Origin: JBOGJI01 sp050747865 | GTDB lineage: Bacteria > Acidobacteriota > Thermoanaerobaculia > Multivoradales > JAHEKO01 | Length of the DNA: 13,976 bases | Reading direction: 5' to 3' | Assembly: GCA_050747865.1 (NCBI GenBank) | Contig: JBOGJI010000330.1 | Location: 1 to 13,976 of the forward strand | Shown here: in pieces, positions 1-7,258 of the stretch | How the letters are laid out: every line of letters begins with the position of its first letter | Position numbering within the stretch: the first letter of the stretch is position 1 | The notes under the pieces: model-generated | Database searches by the model: none | What the model was told of the DNA's origin: nothing | What the model saw: the letters and a program-made list of their open reading frames with translations, nothing else | Position numbers and translations under genes: made by a program

Positions 1-113
1 TCCCGATGCTCATCGATCCTTCGCTCCCCGCCCTCTACAGTAATTTCAGGGGTACCAACTGTCTCAGCCCATGTTGGCACAGAGGGCCGCGGCAGTGACA
101 GTCAGGGCTTGCC

Positions 114-243
114 GTCTAATTATGCGATGCAACGGTCGGCGCTGGTCGTCACGCCGCTTGCACACAGTGCAAGCGGCTCACAAGAGGTTCGATCAGCAAG
201 CGGCGCGCCGACTGCGCGCCGCCACTGATCGCGGACGTTAGGG
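114..243 (+). other. attC-like folded recombination site (candidate)
   Basis: The two ends resemble integron attC boxes. The left box GTCTAAT (114-120) matches RYYYAAC at 6 of 7 positions, and the right box GTTAGGG (237-243) matches GTTRRRY at 6 of 7. CTAA (116-119) pairs with TTAG (238-241). An unpaired spacer of 4-5 nt on each arm follows, then GCGAT (124-128) pairs with ATCGC (228-232), a single G bulges at 129, and CA (130-131) pairs with TG (226-227). A box stem, an unpaired spacer and a second stem with one extrahelical base on the left arm is the attC plan. The interior holds two perfect hairpins, 153-163 with 167-177 and 200-208 with 214-222. The length of about 130 bp is within the range of long attC sites. 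The left box lacks the conserved final C and no integrase or second site is visible, so this is a candidate only. Confidence 0.4.
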
Positions 244-249
244 CTCACA

Positions 250-465
250 GTCGAGCACGCCGAGCCCGGCCGGCGGGTCCTCGACGTCACGGTGAACGGA
301 ACGCCGATGTTCACGCGGCTCGACCTGGCGGCTGATTGCGGGCCCTGGACGGCGGTCGAGGGTGCCATCCGGGCACACGCGATGGACGGAGAGGGGATTG
401 TCGTGCGCCTGACGGCGCGCGTCGGCGAGACGACGATCAGCTCGCTGGAGCTGCGGCGGCAGTGA
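250..465 (+). pseudogene. Malectin-domain C-terminal fragment
   Basis: The plus-strand frame read from 250 gives about 71 residues ending in a stop at 463-465. It matches the second half of a malectin (carbohydrate-binding) domain as I know the family: a GRRVLDVTVNG stretch corresponding to the usual GQRVFDVYING, then an LDLAA segment, a DGEGIVVRL strand, and a closing ARVGETTISSLEL strand equivalent to the ISxIEI end of the domain. The frame is open only back to a stop at 226-228. No start codon and none of the N-terminal half is present, so this is a truncated 3' remnant. It begins immediately after the attC-like site and stops 7 nt short of the convergent response-regulator stop. In intact proteins such domains sit at the end of larger secreted or surface proteins. 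The call rests on motif recognition. Confidence 0.5.
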
Positions 466-472
466 GGGATTC

Positions 473-1150
473 TCAGTCGGCGGCGAGCCGGTAGCCGACT
501 CCGGGCTCGGTGGTGAGGCGCCGCGGATGGGCGGGGTCGCTCTCGAGCTTCTGGCGCAGCCGGTGGACGAGCTGCTTCAAGAGCTGCCGGTCGCCGCCGG
601 CGCGGGCACCCCAGACGTGGCGCAGGATCCGTTCGGCGGGAACCGGCTGACCGGCGTGGGCGAGGAGGAGCCGGAGGAGCCGGAACTCGAGCGGCGTCAG
701 GCGCAGCGGCGGCTGGTCGCCCAATCGCACGGCTTGAAGCTCCTCGTCGAGCACCAGCTCCCCGCTGCGCAGCTCCGCCGAGCCATGACGCCCGGTCCGG
801 CGCAGCAACGCCCGCACCCGGGCGAGCAGGGTACGCGGGCTGAACGGCTTGGTCAGATAGTCATCGGCGCCGAGCTCGAGACCCTGCACCACGTCCTCCT
901 CGTCGCCGCGGACGGTGAGCATCAGCACCGGAACGGGATTCCTCTCGGCGCGCAGCCGGCGGCAGACCTCGAAGCCGTCGATGCCGGGCAGGTTGACGTC
1001 GAGGACCACCAGGTCCGGCTCTTCCTCGGCGATCAGCGCCAGGGCCCGCTCGCCGCTCGCCGCCTCGATCGCCAGGAATCCCCCCTGCCGCAGCGCGAAG
1101 GCGACCAGCGCCAGCAGCTCGAGGTCATCGTCGACGACCAGGATCTTCAT
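473..1150 (-). CDS. OmpR/PhoB-family response regulator
   Basis: A 225-residue DNA-binding response regulator, full length for the family. The receiver domain (about 1-118) shows the acidic pocket D7-D8-D9, the phospho-acceptor D51 in DVNLPGIDG, T79 and K101 in LTKPF. A winged-helix DNA-binding domain (about 125-223) ends in the typical GVGYRL. The start is the ATG at 1150, giving MKILVVDD; an upstream in-frame start would add 36 non-homologous residues lying inside the kinase gene. The ATG overlaps the stop of the kinase by 4 nt (ATGA), so the pair is translationally coupled. The domain plan predicts phosphorylation by that kinase and binding to direct repeats in promoters. The C-terminal half is of the KdpE/RegX-like kind, but I cannot assign a stimulus or regulon. 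A sulfate or anion-uptake role is only suggested by position. Confidence 0.93.
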   Translation of the reverse strand: MKILVVDDDLELLALVAFALRQGGFLAIEAASGERALALIAEEEPDLVVLDVNLPGIDGFEVCRRLRAERNPVPVLMLTVRGDEEDVVQGLELGADDYLTKPFSPRTLLARVRALLRRTGRHGSAELRSGELVLDEELQAVRLGDQPPLRLTPLEFRLLRLLLAHAGQPVPAERILRHVWGARAGGDRQLLKQLVHRLRQKLESDPAHPRRLTTEPGVGYRLAAD

Positions 1151-3123
1151 GCCGCCTCGGTCGCCGGAAGCGAGACGGTGAAGCGCGCCCCGCCGTCGCG
1201 TGACGAGGTCACGGTGATCAGGCCTCCGTGGCGCTCGACGATCGACTTGGCGATCCACAGGCCCAGACCCATGCCATCCCCCTCCGGCCCGGCGCGATGG
1301 AAGCGGTCGAAGATCGAGGCGGACAGCGCCGCCGGCACGCCCGGGCCGGCATCCTCGACCCAGACGCTGACCGAGCCGGCGGCGTGGGAGGCGCCGATCC
1401 GGATGGTCGATCCCTCGGGGGCGAACTTCTGGGCGTTGGACAGCAGGTTGACCAGGACCTGGGTGAGCTGCCCGGGATCGCCGGTGACCGGCGGCAGCGG
1501 TGCCAGGCGCGCCACATCGAGTCGCAGGCGGCGCTGCTCGAGCAGCGGCAGGGTCATGGCGACCGCCTCGTCGACCACCGCCTCAAGCGCGACCTGGATC
1601 CGGCGCAGCGTCGCGCGCCCGGTCTCGATGCGCACGCTCTCGAGCAGGTTGTCGATGAGCCGCGTGAGCCGCAACGCGCTGCGCTCGAGCGATGCCACGA
1701 GCCCCGCCGCCGCCGCCGGCTCCATCTCCGCCAGCCCGTCGCGCAACAGCTCGATGGAGGCGAGCTGGGCGGCGAGCGGCGTCTTCAGCTCGTGGGAGAC
1801 GTTGGCGAGCACGGCGTCGCGCGAGCGACGCGCCGCCTCGATCTCGGTCTCGTCGCGCATGACCTGCACCTGGCTCGCGCCCGCCGGCGGGGCGCTGGTG
1901 ATCACCACCGTGCGGCGGCCGCGGGGCAGGTGGAGATGCTCGACCGCTCGCGAGCTGCCGCGAGAGCGGGCGTGCACGATGGGGCAGCGATCCTCACACG
2001 GCCTGCCGCCGCTGGCATCCACGGGGCGCAGGACGTCGCCGCAAAAGCGCCCGACGGCTTCCTCGGCGGTCAATCCGAGGAGCGCCGCCGCCTGCGGATT
2101 CAGATACTGGATGCGGCGCTCGCCGTCGACGGCGAAGACCCCTTCGACGATGCCCGCGAGCAGGGCCTGGGCCTCGGCCTCGCGGCGCTCGAGCTCGGCG
2201 GTCAGGGTGCGAAGGCGCTGCCGCATCTCCTCCATGCTCCCCGTCAGCGCCGACATCTCGGCGCCGGCGGCCGGCGAGATCGGCGTCACCAGGTCGCCGG
2301 AAGCGATCCGCTGCGCCGACCGGCGCAGGGCCCCGAGGGGGCGCGACAGCCGACGTCCGGCTAGGACTCCAACGGCGATGGCCAGCAAGGTGGAGGCGAG
2401 CGCGACCAGCACGAATCGGCGGCGCAGCGGCCGGACGACGCCTGCGATCTCGGAGCTCGCCAGGGCGACCTCGACCCAGGCGGCGTCGGCGTGGCCGATC
2501 GGTAGACGGCTGCGGTAGCCGGCGGCGGTCCGCTCGTCCGCCGATCCATCAGGGCCCGGTGCGGCGAGGATGCGCACCGGCAGTCCCACCTGCTCGGTGA
2601 GTCGTTGGGCGAACGCCGCATCGAGGCGCCGGAGGACCATCACATCTCCAACCGCGATTCCGGTCAGGGGAGCCACGCCGGAGACCAGCGGCGCCGCCTC
2701 GCCGGGAAGCGGAGGCTGCACGCCTGAACCATCCGCGGCACGCCGCCGCACCTCGGCCCACGGGAGCGCCGGCGGCGCCGCCGCCACCAGAGAGCCGTTG
2801 CGGAACACCGCGCAGCCGTCGACCCCGCCGGTCAAGCGGAATCGGTCGAGAAACTCCTGCAGCTCCTGGGTTTCGCTTACCGTGGTGAGCCGCAGCAGCG
2901 TCGGTCGCTCGGCGAGCAGCCGAGCGGTGGTCGCGGCGGCATCGGCCTCCCGCTCCACCCCCTCCACCGCGCCCAGGGCGGCGAGCCGCACCCGCGAGCG
3001 GGCGTTCTCGTCTGCCAGCCGCCCGAAGAGGGCGAGCGCAGCCGAAGCTAGCGTCGCGACCACCAGCAGCACCACTCCGACCGTGAGCAGGGCCAGCCAG
3101 GCAGCCAGCGGCAAGCGTCGCAC
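1147..3123 (-). CDS. Membrane sensor histidine kinase (HAMP-PAS-HisKA-HATPase)
   Basis: 658 residues. A first membrane helix (about 8-33) and a second (about 236-256) enclose a sensor region of about 200 residues outside the cytoplasm. A HAMP linker follows (about 256-310), then a PAS domain (about 318-410), HisKA with the phospho-accepting H444 in NVSHELKTPL, and an HATPase with the N box N559/N563, the G1 box DAGPGVP (591-597) and the G2 box GMGLGLWIA (617-625). The PAS domain carries C361, C376 and C380 (C-x14-C-x3-C), a possible redox or metal site. The start is a GTG at 3123: the in-frame codon three positions further upstream is a TAG, and AGGA precedes the start by 7 nt. The gene begins 9 nt after a RES-like remnant and about 250 nt downstream of the usp gene, so it may have its own promoter, although I see no clear -35/-10. 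Its ligand is unknown. Confidence 0.92.
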   Translation of the reverse strand: MRRLPLAAWLALLTVGVVLLVVATLASAALALFGRLADENARSRVRLAALGAVEGVEREADAAATTARLLAERPTLLRLTTVSETQELQEFLDRFRLTGGVDGCAVFRNGSLVAAAPPALPWAEVRRRAADGSGVQPPLPGEAAPLVSGVAPLTGIAVGDVMVLRRLDAAFAQRLTEQVGLPVRILAAPGPDGSADERTAAGYRSRLPIGHADAAWVEVALASSEIAGVVRPLRRRFVLVALASTLLAIAVGVLAGRRLSRPLGALRRSAQRIASGDLVTPISPAAGAEMSALTGSMEEMRQRLRTLTAELERREAEAQALLAGIVEGVFAVDGERRIQYLNPQAAALLGLTAEEAVGRFCGDVLRPVDASGGRPCEDRCPIVHARSRGSSRAVEHLHLPRGRRTVVITSAPPAGASQVQVMRDETEIEAARRSRDAVLANVSHELKTPLAAQLASIELLRDGLAEMEPAAAAGLVASLERSALRLTRLIDNLLESVRIETGRATLRRIQVALEAVVDEAVAMTLPLLEQRRLRLDVARLAPLPPVTGDPGQLTQVLVNLLSNAQKFAPEGSTIRIGASHAAGSVSVWVEDAGPGVPAALSASIFDRFHRAGPEGDGMGLGLWIAKSIVERHGGLITVTSSRDGGARFTVSLPATEAA

Positions 3124-3132
3124 GCCATCATC

Positions 3133-3285
3133 CTACTCGGACGCGCGTCGTGAAGCGGCTCCAGCACTCTGCGTGAGCGCGAGCCGCGCCGCAAGCCGCG
3201 TGTCGAAGGTGAACGGCCGCCAGAATCGAACCGCGAGCTGCGGATAGTGGGGATGCTCTGGGTTCAGGAGGAGATTTGGCTCCGA
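3133..3285 (-). pseudogene. RES-domain C-terminal remnant
   Basis: In the minus-strand frame ending in a TAG at 3133-3135, about 50 residues read as SEPNLLLNPEHPHY, then a short stretch, then PFTFDTRL and an Ala/Arg-rich tail. The pair 'N-LLNPxHPxF/Y' followed about 12 residues later by 'PFxFDxRL' is the characteristic C-terminal end of RES-domain proteins (NAD+-degrading toxins of RES-Xre toxin-antitoxin modules). The catalytic N-terminal part is absent: the frame has a stop near 3348, and the roughly 90 bp between the usp stop and this stretch holds nothing RES-like. It is therefore a 3' fragment, not a working toxin. An Xre antitoxin is not seen. The identification comes from motif memory; a profile search with the translation of 3133-3285 would settle it. 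Confidence 0.5.
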
Positions 3286-3378
3286 CGCCCCACCTCGGAT
3301 CGGAGCAGCTCCGGCGGGACATCGCCGTCCATGGCGGGCTTGGGGTCAGCGAGCCAAATGGCCGCGAAAACAACGTTG
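3286..3378. other. Short gap after the usp gene
   Basis: About 90 bp between the usp stop and the RES-like remnant. I see no coding potential. A 10-bp palindrome of the type ACAACGTTGT lies at 3370-3379, at the usp stop. GCTCCGA (3279-3285) and TCGGAGC (3300-3306) form an inverted repeat at the remnant edge. Neither is followed by a T-run on the minus strand, so I do not call a Rho-independent terminator. Confidence 0.4.
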
Positions 3379-4239
3379 TCAGGCGACGTTGAGGACGATC
3401 ACAGGGCAATCGGCGCGCTGCAGGATGCGCTCGACCCGCGCCCCGAGGAACAATCGGCGGCTGGCGGGTCGGAGCTCGGCGCCGAGGACGACGAGATCGA
3501 ACCGCTTCTCCTTGACCAGCCGGATCACCACCGTGTCGGGCTCGCTGCCGACGCGGACCTCGGCCTCGGTCCGAATCCCCCGCTCGGCACCCTTGTCCCG
3601 GATCTCGCCGACGATCTCCCCCCGGGATTCGAGGACCTGGTTGATGTCCTCGTTGCCGGCGCGCGCCGCATCGACCGCGGTCGCCTGATCGACGACATTG
3701 AGCAGGACGACGCGCTCGGACTGTGAGCCGGCCAGGGCGAAAGCGAGCTCCGCCGCCCACCGCGAGGCGCGCGCGCCGTTGTACGGGATGAGGATGCGGT
3801 GCGGCGACCAGGTCTCTTCGAGCTGGCCGCCACGCACGACGAGCGTCGGGCAGGGGGCGTCGCGCACCACCGCGTCGATGACCGAATCGAAGAGGTGAGG
3901 GCCCTCGGCCTGGGTGGACCCGAGGATGACGAGGTCGTATCCGTTCGCCGCCTCGTCCACGATCGCCGGCGCCGGATCCTGCCGGTTGAGAATGTTGATG
4001 TTCACCTCGTCGATGGGCAGGCGGGCGCGCAGCGCGCGCATGTCGGCGAGGGTCGTGTCGTGATCCGACTCTTCGAGGACGCTGAGCAGGGTGACGGCAA
4101 GCGGGTGGCTTGCCGCCAGGCGCTGCAAGATGGTCGAACGCAGTTCCAGGGCCGCTCCGGCGAGCCCCGGGCGCCAGCGCACCGGCAGCAGCACCCGGCC
4201 AATGCTGGCGAATCTGTCGTCGTGCGTCGATGCGGGCAT
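3379..4239 (-). CDS. Tandem universal stress protein (UspA x2)
   Basis: 286 residues with two Usp folds. Domain 1 (about 14-136) starts at GRVLLPV and ends at CPTLVVRG; domain 2 (about 147-284) starts at HRILIPYNG and ends at CPVIVLNV. Domain 2 has a recognisable but incomplete nucleotide-binding segment, with G253 followed 13 residues later by G266 before the last helix (LFLGARVERIL), so ATP or AMP binding is plausible but not assured. It is soluble, with no signal peptide. It is the last gene of the sulfate-transporter operon: the ATG lies 7 nt after the cysW stop, and its AAGGAG (4250-4255, 10 nt upstream) lies in the final codons of cysW. That position, together with the Usp-like extension of the ATPase in the same operon, suggests a dedicated regulatory or stress-linked function in uptake. 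The function is inferred. Confidence 0.88.
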   Translation of the reverse strand: MPASTHDDRFASIGRVLLPVRWRPGLAGAALELRSTILQRLAASHPLAVTLLSVLEESDHDTTLADMRALRARLPIDEVNINILNRQDPAPAIVDEAANGYDLVILGSTQAEGPHLFDSVIDAVVRDAPCPTLVVRGGQLEETWSPHRILIPYNGARASRWAAELAFALAGSQSERVVLLNVVDQATAVDAARAGNEDINQVLESRGEIVGEIRDKGAERGIRTEAEVRVGSEPDTVVIRLVKEKRFDLVVLGAELRPASRRLFLGARVERILQRADCPVIVLNVA

Positions 4240-4246
4240 GATGATC

Positions 4247-5119
4247 TCACTCCTTGAAGTCGCGGGCGACCGTGCGCTCGACGATCGCTTTGACCACCAA
4301 TGTCACCACCGCCAGGAAGGCGAGCAGCGAGGCCACCGCAAAGGCGGCGACGAACTGGTAGTCGTTGTAGAGAACCTCGATGTGGAGAGGCATGGTGTTG
4401 GTCTGGCCGCGGATGTGGCCGGACACCACCGACACGGCGCCGAACTCGCCCATCGCGCGGGCGTTGCACAGCGAGATGCCGTAGATCAGGCCCCACTTGA
4501 TGTTCGGCAGCGTGACGCGGCGAAAGATCTGCCAGCCGCTGGCGCCCAGGGTCAGGGCGGACTGCTCCTCCTCGCTCCCCTGGGCCTGCATCAGCGGGAT
4601 CAGCTCACGGGCGACGAACGGGAAGGTGACGAACAGCGTCGCCAGGACGATTCCGGGGACCGCGAAGATGATGTGGATGTCGTGCTCGCGCAGCCACGGC
4701 CCAAACCAGCCGCGAGCGCCGAACAGCAGGACGAAGATCAGACCGGAGATCACCGGCGAGATGGCGAAGGGGACGTCGATCAGGGTGATCAGCAGGTTCT
4801 TGCCCTTGAACTCGAAGCGGGTGATGGCCCAGGATGCGGCGACTCCGAAGGCCGTGTTCAGCGGCACGGCGACGGCGACCGTGAGCAGCGTCAAGCCGAT
4901 CGCGGCGCGTGCGTCCGGCTCGGTGAACGACGCGAAGTAGGCGCCGAGGCCCTGGCGAAACGCGTAGACGAAGACCAGCACCAGCGGCAGGAACAGCACG
5001 AGGAGCAGGAACGCCATCGCCGTGCCGATGAGCAGCCAGCGCACGAGCGCCGACTCGCTGGTCGCGCTCGTCGGGCGCACCACGGATGCCGGGACGCGTA
5101 GAGCAATGCCGCCAGCCAT
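4247..5119 (-). CDS. cysW: Sulfate ABC transporter permease CysW
   Basis: 290 residues, normal length for CysW. About six membrane helices (first about 27-53), with the cytoplasmic EAA loop around 183-210 (EEEQSALTLGA, then FRRVTLPNIKWG) that docks on the ATPase. Family-typical stretches include LIDVPFAISPVISG and ARAMGEFGAVSVVSGHIRG, which distinguish CysW from CysT. It forms the heterodimeric inner-membrane channel with CysT for sulfate or thiosulfate import. The start is the ATG at 5119, 9 nt after the cysT stop, with GGGAGG just upstream overlapping the end of cysT. The N-terminus (about 25 residues before the first helix) is slightly extended. It is the fifth gene of the operon and nearly touches the downstream usp gene. 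Confidence 0.95.
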   Translation of the reverse strand: MAGGIALRVPASVVRPTSATSESALVRWLLIGTAMAFLLLVLFLPLVLVFVYAFRQGLGAYFASFTEPDARAAIGLTLLTVAVAVPLNTAFGVAASWAITRFEFKGKNLLITLIDVPFAISPVISGLIFVLLFGARGWFGPWLREHDIHIIFAVPGIVLATLFVTFPFVARELIPLMQAQGSEEEQSALTLGASGWQIFRRVTLPNIKWGLIYGISLCNARAMGEFGAVSVVSGHIRGQTNTMPLHIEVLYNDYQFVAAFAVASLLAFLAVVTLVVKAIVERTVARDFKE

Positions 5120-5128
5120 GAAGCCTCC

Positions 5129-6004
5129 CTACTTGCCCTGGTAGCGCCGGCTCCACGCCTGGAGCAGGTTGATCGTCAGGAGGAGCACGAACGCCGCCAC
5201 CAGCATGACCACGCCGATCCCGGTGGCACCCGCGTAGTCGAACTGCTCGAGGCGGATGAGGATCAGGAGCGGCGCGATCTCGGTCTTGTAGGGCATGTTG
5301 CCGGCGATGAAGTAGATCGAGCCGAACTCCCCCACCGCCCGCGCGAACGCCAGGGCGAAGCCGGTCAACAGCGCGGGCAGGATCACCGGCAGGATGACGC
5401 GGCGGAAAGTCTGCCGGCGCGTCGCCCCCAGGCTCGCCGACGCCTCCTCGAGCTCGCGGTCGAGCTCTTCGAGGGCAGGCTGCACCGTGCGGACGACGAA
5501 CGGCAGGCCGATCAGCGTCAGCGCGATGACGATGCCGGGCCAGGCGTAGGCGACGCGGATGCCGAGCGGATCGAGCCAGCGGCCGAGCCACCCGGTGTGC
5601 GCATAGAGGGTCGTCAACGCGATCCCCGACACCGCCGTCGGCAAGGCGAACGGCAGGTCGACGCTGGCGTCTACCAGCCGCTTGCCGGGGAAGCTGTAGC
5701 GCACCAGCACCCAGGCGACGACCACGCCGAAGACCGCGTTGAGCGCCGCCGCGATCAACGACGCACCGAAGCTCAGGCGATACGCTGCCAGCACCCGCGG
5801 ATCGGTCACCGAGCTCGCCCACAGCTCACCCGGGGTCATCCTGGTGCCGGTGAACAGGACCAACGCACCCAGCGGGATCAGCACCAGCAGCGCCATGTAG
5901 GTGAGCGTGAACCCCATGCTCAGGCCGAACCCAGGCAACACGCCGCGTGTCTTCAGTCGCAGCCGAGGCAGGGCGCTGGCGGTCAAGGGTCGGTCTCCAG
6001 TCAC
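5129..6004 (-). CDS. cysT: Sulfate ABC transporter permease CysT (CysU)
   Basis: 291 residues. The N-terminal VLPGFGLSMGFTLTY is the hallmark beginning of CysT permeases, followed by further membrane helices around 77-100, 113-133, 150-171, 207-230 and 262-282. The EAA loop lies at about 186-206 (EEASASLGATRRQTFRR). LPFALPTAVSGIALTTLY and AFARAVGEFGSIYFIAGN are diagnostic segments. It pairs with CysW to form the channel. The start codon is GTG at 6004 and overlaps the sbp stop by 4 nt (GTGA). There is no clear Shine-Dalgarno, so translation is probably coupled to sbp. Substrate specificity (sulfate versus thiosulfate) cannot be read from the permease alone. Confidence 0.95.
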   Translation of the reverse strand: MTGDRPLTASALPRLRLKTRGVLPGFGLSMGFTLTYMALLVLIPLGALVLFTGTRMTPGELWASSVTDPRVLAAYRLSFGASLIAAALNAVFGVVVAWVLVRYSFPGKRLVDASVDLPFALPTAVSGIALTTLYAHTGWLGRWLDPLGIRVAYAWPGIVIALTLIGLPFVVRTVQPALEELDRELEEASASLGATRRQTFRRVILPVILPALLTGFALAFARAVGEFGSIYFIAGNMPYKTEIAPLLILIRLEQFDYAGATGIGVVMLVAAFVLLLTINLLQAWSRRYQGK

Positions 6005-7209
6005 CGGGGCTGATAGATCTGGTCGAAGCTGGCGCCGTCCACGAAGTGGGCTTCGTTTGCGGCGTCCCAGCCACCGAACACATCGCGGATCGTGAACAGC
6101 TCGAGCTCGGGGAACTGCTCGGCGTACTTCGCCCTCGCCGCTTCGGAGGCAGCCGGTCGATAGTAGTTGCGACCGGCGATGTCCTGACCGACCTCGGAGT
6201 AGAGATACTCGAGGTAGGCCGTCGCCACCTCCCGGGTGCCCTTGCGATCGACGTTCTGGTCGACCACCGCCACCACCGGCTCGGCGAGCATGCTCATCGG
6301 CGGCACCACCATCTCCACCCCCGCGGCATCCAGCTCGCCGGCGCCGAGGAGCGCCTCGTTCTCCCAGTTGACCAGCACGTCGCCAATGCGGCGCTGGATG
6401 AACGTGTTGGTCGCCTCGCGCGCCGCGCGGTCGAGCACCGGCACGTTGCGGTAGATGGCGGTCACGAACTCCCGGGCGCTTTCGTTCGCTGCCGCTACCG
6501 CGTCCGCCTGCGTCGGATCCGCGATCTTGTCGATCCAGTCCTCGCCCAGCTCACGCTGGAGCGCGAAGCCCCACATCGCCAGGTAGTTCCAGCGCGCTGC
6601 TCCCGAGGTCTTCGGATTCGGCGTGATGACCTCGACACCCTCGCGGGCCAGGTCGTCCCAGTTCTGGATGTTCTTGGGATTGCCCTCGCGCACCAGGAAC
6701 ACCAGGGTCGAGGTGTAGGGGGCGCTCTCGTGCGGCAGGCTGCCCTGCCAGTCGGCCGCGATCAGTCCGGACTCTTCGGCGATGGCATCGACGTCGAGAG
6801 CCATCGCCAGCGTCACGACGTCGGCCTCCAGCCCGTCGATCACTGCCCGGGACTGGCTCCCCGAGCCGCCGTGCGACTGCTGGATGGTCACCGTCTGGCC
6901 GGTCTCTTCCTTCCAGTGACGGGCGAACGCTTCGTTGAACTCACGGTAGAGCTCGCGCGTCGGGTCATACGAGACGTTGAGCAGTTCTACGGGGCCGCCC
7001 CCGGCGGTGGCCGGTGTGGTGTCGCCTGCCGGTACGGCGTCTTCCGACCCGCCGCCGCAGGCGGCGAGGGCGAGCCCCGTGATCAGGGCGAGGGCGAGCG
7101 CCGTGATCAGGGCGAGGCCGATGCGGCCCGTCGCCATGCGCTGAGCCGCCGCAACGTTGCGTCTGGGCGCCTCGCGCAAGCGCCAGGCTCTGAGCGTGAG
7201 ATGTGGCAT
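6001..7209 (-). CDS. sbp: Sulfate-binding lipoprotein (Sbp/CysP family)
   Basis: 402 residues; the solute receptor for the CysTWA importer. The mature part shows the conserved sulfate-binding signatures SYDPTRELY (about 80-88), SHGGSGSQSRAVIDGL (about 112-127) with DVVTLA after it, and TPNPKTSGAARWNYL (about 196-210). The N-terminus has a basic region, a long Leu/Ala-rich helix and a lipobox LAAC with C51, so it is predicted to be a membrane-anchored lipoprotein rather than a free periplasmic protein as in enterobacteria. The ATG at 7209 is preferred because GAGGAG lies about 8 nt upstream; the alternative Met25 (7137) has no ribosome-binding site but would give a more normal signal peptide. 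The hydrophobic core is encoded by an internal 24-bp tandem duplication. The stop overlaps the cysT start. Confidence 0.95.
   Translation of the reverse strand: MPHLTLRAWRLREAPRRNVAAAQRMATGRIGLALITALALALITGLALAACGGGSEDAVPAGDTTPATAGGGPVELLNVSYDPTRELYREFNEAFARHWKEETGQTVTIQQSHGGSGSQSRAVIDGLEADVVTLAMALDVDAIAEESGLIAADWQGSLPHESAPYTSTLVFLVREGNPKNIQNWDDLAREGVEVITPNPKTSGAARWNYLAMWGFALQRELGEDWIDKIADPTQADAVAAANESAREFVTAIYRNVPVLDRAAREATNTFIQRRIGDVLVNWENEALLGAGELDAAGVEMVVPPMSMLAEPVVAVVDQNVDRKGTREVATAYLEYLYSEVGQDIAGRNYYRPAASEAARAKYAEQFPELELFTIRDVFGGWDAANEAHFVDGASFDQIYQPR
7069..7116 (-). repeat. 24-bp tandem duplication in the sbp signal peptide
   Basis: Two adjacent 24-bp copies (7069-7092 and 7093-7116) differ at one position (C/G at the eighth base). 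They encode the repeated LALITALA / LALITGLA hydrophobic core of the sbp signal peptide. Copy-number change here would lengthen or shorten the membrane-spanning signal by 8 residues without a frameshift. Confidence 0.85.
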
Positions 7210-7258
7210 GGTTCTCTCCTCTCGTTGTCGTGGCGATCGGGTGGACTCGGTGAACCCT

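Noticed and set aside
1151..1258. Longer start for the response regulator
   Set aside because: It would add 36 Arg-rich residues inside the kinase gene; the family N-terminus MKILVVDD and the ATGA overlap fix the start at 1150.
527..2518. Very long plus-strand open frame opposite the two-component genes
   Set aside because: It is antisense to two unmistakable genes, is full of Arg/Ser/Gln and repeats, and has no domain. Long antisense frames are expected in GC-rich coding DNA. The same applies to the plus-strand frames at 5947-7464, 7517-8536 and 11299-13077.
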